Source of the DNA: Thermogutta sp.
GTDB lineage: Bacteria > Planctomycetota > Planctomycetia > Pirellulales > Thermoguttaceae
Direction of reading: 5' to 3'
Assembly (NCBI RefSeq): GCF_014359955.1
Contig: NZ_JACIYL010000152.1
Span: 1-7,423, forward strand
Length of the DNA stretch: 7,423 bases
This document shows, in pieces, positions 6,010-7,423 of this stretch. Position 1 is the stretch's first letter, and every line of letters starts with the position of its first letter. The notes below the pieces were generated by a model. The model worked only from the letters and a program-made list of their open reading frames with translations. It did no database searches and was not told where the DNA came from. Made by a program: the position numbers and the translations under genes.

Positions 6010-6080
6010 GTTCCACCCCGACCGATCGCCCCGTTCCACCCAATCCGATCGCGCCGGTTCCACCCCGGGTTCAGCGATCC
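6010..6080. repeat. Three degenerate tandem units of 23-24 bases
   Basis: GTTCCACC recurs at 6010, 6033 and 6057, and the first two units continue into (C)CGATCGC. The third unit diverges after its first 10 or so bases. The array directly abuts hairpin B and ends about 10 bases before the ferredoxin stop codon on the opposite side. Probably part of the same repetitive element. Confidence 0.6.
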
Positions 6081-6090
6081 TGGCTCGATC

Positions 6091-7095
6091 TCAATCTGTG
6101 CGACCGTGCCCCGTCTCGCCCTCGGCTTCCTCCAGCCAGCGGTCGATCTCTTCGTCGCTCAGCTCCGGTGGCCCCGGAATTCCGGCTTCCCGATCCGGAT
6201 TCACACTGTCGCGACCGGGTTCTTCTTTCCGGGGGCTTTTGTCCCCACGGGCGGTATCAGCGGGACGGCCTGGGGCGGGTTGCGGAGGCTTTGGCGCGGC
6301 CGTGCCGACAAAGCGTGCCCGCCACTTTTCCGCTTCTTCACGAGAAGAAAAACGGCTCGCGGTCAGTTGGTCTGGTGAGACGAAAGAGCCGTTTTGGTGT
6401 TCGCTTCCTGCCCCGGCGATGGCTGGATCGGGATAGAGCGGAAAGATGATGGCCTCACTTGGACAAACACGCGCGCAGGCGGGACACCCCGGCCGACAGG
6501 CGTCCGGCTGGGCGGTGAACACGTGGCCGTCTTCTCGAACGTCGTACACCCCAAACAGGCAAAAATTGAGGCACTCGTAGCAAAGGGTGCAGCGGTCTTC
6601 GTCGATGACGGGATACCATCGCGGCTGAACGGGCTCGTCGATTTCCCAGATGGGGTTTTCTGGTTGTTCTGCCAGAGAGGGAAGCTCCGCGTCTTCCTCT
6701 GCTCGGATTTCCGACACCAACGCCATCACGCTCTGTTTGAGAATGTCCGGTGTGAGATACTCGCGATAGTCAAACGCCCACAGCCGATGGCTCCCGAAAG
6801 TGGTGCCGGAGGCCGAATCGCCGTCGCCCTGGGCGAGCCGATATTTCAATCCGTTTGCCCGGAGGACAAGTTGGGCTGCACGGGGAAACAGCGGGGCCAG
6901 CAGGATCATGTCGCTGGCCGCCTGTTGCAGCCGCTGGAGTACCGGACCGCCTGGAACCAGGTCGTAAAGATGGGGAATAATCATCACGGGCACACCAGAA
7001 ACGGCGGAGACGATACGGTCCACCAGTTTCCGAAAGGCCGGGAGCGCCTGGGCGGCTCGCGGTCGGCTGAAAACGATGATCAGAGAAGCACTCAC
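6091..7095 (-). CDS. Two-cluster [4Fe-4S] ferredoxin-type protein with an N-terminal alpha/beta domain
   Basis: A 334-residue protein from GTG at 7095. Residues 1-85 show alternating strands and helices (SASLIIVFSRP, VPVMIIPHLYDLVPGGPVLQ, DMILLAPLFPRAAQL) faintly like the CbiX/chelatase fold, but without an obvious catalytic His. The ferredoxin part (about 160-220) has C169-x2-C172-x2-C175-x3-C179 and C200-x3-C204-x2-C207-x3-C211-P, enough for two [4Fe-4S] clusters. It is preceded by PRWYPVIDEDRC and contains CLFGVY. The tail (about 265-334) is Pro/charged and ends in an acidic SDEEIDRWLEEAE helix. It should be a cytoplasmic electron carrier or redox partner; the partner is unknown. The frame is open back to TTG at 7158, but that codon overlaps an extended -10 element and has no ribosome site, while GGAG sits seven bases before the GTG at 7095. 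An in-frame GTG at 7110 is another option. Confidence 0.88.
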   Translation of the reverse strand: MSASLIIVFSRPRAAQALPAFRKLVDRIVSAVSGVPVMIIPHLYDLVPGGPVLQRLQQAASDMILLAPLFPRAAQLVLRANGLKYRLAQGDGDSASGTTFGSHRLWAFDYREYLTPDILKQSVMALVSEIRAEEDAELPSLAEQPENPIWEIDEPVQPRWYPVIDEDRCTLCYECLNFCLFGVYDVREDGHVFTAQPDACRPGCPACARVCPSEAIIFPLYPDPAIAGAGSEHQNGSFVSPDQLTASRFSSREEAEKWRARFVGTAAPKPPQPAPGRPADTARGDKSPRKEEPGRDSVNPDREAGIPGPPELSDEEIDRWLEEAEGETGHGRTD

Positions 7096-7102
7096 TGGCG
7101 CA

Positions 7103-7106
7103 CTCC
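7103..7106 (-). promoter_or_regulatory. Shine-Dalgarno deciding the ferredoxin start
   Basis: GGAG on the minus strand with a seven-base spacer to GTG at 7095. It is short, but better than anything before the TTG at 7158 or GTG at 7110, and agrees with the promoter position. Confidence 0.5.
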
Positions 7107-7148
7107 GCACAACCTGAGGATTCCTCGCGCTTTCGCGTTCCAGCCAGT

Positions 7149-7157
7149 AGTATAACA
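7149..7157 (-). promoter_or_regulatory. Candidate extended -10 promoter of the ferredoxin gene
   Basis: The minus strand reads TGTTATACT, an extended -10 (TGn plus a 5/6 TATAAT match). No good -35 is visible. Transcription would start near 7142, 47 bases before GTG at 7095 and downstream of the TTG at 7158, so the longer reading would not be translated from this transcript. Confidence 0.45.
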
Positions 7158-7288
7158 AATTCCGGGAAATAAGAATAACTTCCCCTCATCGGTCGGGGTA
7201 TGCCGTCAAAGCACGCCTGGGCATTACCAAGTTCCGCATTTATTGCGATGGCAGAATGAGATGGGATCACGGCTGGCTGGACGCTTTT

Positions 7289-7317
7289 TTGACGGAAGTC
7301 ATTGGGATAGCTATGAT
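7289..7317 (+). promoter_or_regulatory. Near-consensus sigma70 promoter facing right
   Basis: TTGACG (7289-7294), a 17-base spacer and TATGAT (7312-7317) each match consensus at 5 of 6 positions with optimal spacing. It points off the right edge, opposite to every gene in the window, and so implies a divergent gene or small RNA beyond 7323. An ATG at 7324 falls exactly where transcription would begin and its frame stays open for 33 codons to the edge, but that peptide is not recognisable. Confidence 0.5.
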
Positions 7318-7423
7318 TGTTGTATGAGCGGGTCGCCCAAACGGGGGTGTATTCGAGTGGTGTCGGTGTGCGCGGTGACAAACCGCGGCGGTTGCTCCGT
7401 AGTTGGGTTTTTGCTGCGGAACA

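Larger units (their letters stand above)
5644..6090. other. Intergenic region with promoter and repeat block
   Basis: These 447 bases between the ferredoxin gene and the pseudopilin gene hold no supportable gene. The left third carries the pseudopilin Shine-Dalgarno (5653-5657) and promoter (5698-5726). I see nothing clear in 5727-5850. From about 5852 to 6080 the DNA is a mosaic of degenerate direct repeats and hairpins, described separately. The motif CGATCGC occurs at 5854, 6023 and 6046, linking the outer edges of the block. Confidence 0.7.

Noticed and set aside
6394..7155. 253-codon open frame on the plus strand
   Set aside because: It is antisense to the ferredoxin gene, whose eight ordered cysteines prove the minus-strand reading.
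6770..7423. Minus-strand frame open from the right edge to 6770
   Set aside because: It overlaps the ferredoxin gene in another frame for over 300 bases, and the upstream part shows no protein-like pattern or domain; probably a GC-driven shadow.

Overview
The window looks like a chromosomal segment from a planctomycete, plausibly in the Pirellulales/Thermoguttaceae neighbourhood. Family-level evidence: a DUF1559 prepilin-like protein with the near-diagnostic N-terminal methylation motif and C-terminal H-X9-DG motif, a small carboxypeptidase-regulatory-like lipoprotein directly behind it, and a membrane-anchored Ser/Thr kinase of a planctomycete type. The order-level placement is an impression from memory, not a search result. 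All six recognisable genes lie on the minus strand, so transcription runs right to left.

Reading in the direction of transcription: (i) 7423-7096 is a leader region with a possible outward-facing promoter at the right edge; (ii) 7095-6091 encodes a two-[4Fe-4S] ferredoxin-type protein with an unusual N-terminal domain; (iii) 6090-5644 is intergenic DNA with degenerate direct repeats and hairpins that look like a dispersed REP-type element, followed by a good promoter for (iv) the DUF1559 pseudopilin (5643-4633) and (v) its companion lipoprotein (4395-3973), closed by a probable terminator; (vi) a roughly 400-base gap without a gene; (vii) a three-gene signalling cluster: a coiled-coil membrane-anchored protein (3574-2768), a protein with two FHA-like domains (2727-2080), and a Ser/Thr kinase whose C-terminal half is a multi-pass membrane domain (1924 to beyond the left edge).

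The first two genes of the signalling cluster are tightly packed (40 bases apart), with strong Shine-Dalgarno sites. A 155-base gap with its own candidate extended -10 promoter and a 12-base tandem repeat precedes the kinase. FHA domains bind phosphothreonine, so kinase plus FHA protein plus coiled-coil envelope protein suggests a phospho-signalling module at the membrane; this is inference from neighbourhood. No CRISPR array, tRNA, rRNA, transposase or phage gene was seen. The most noteworthy items are the kinase/FHA/coiled-coil cluster, the 5863-6080 repeat block with mutually exclusive hairpins, the chimeric ferredoxin, and the strong promoter pointing off the right edge.
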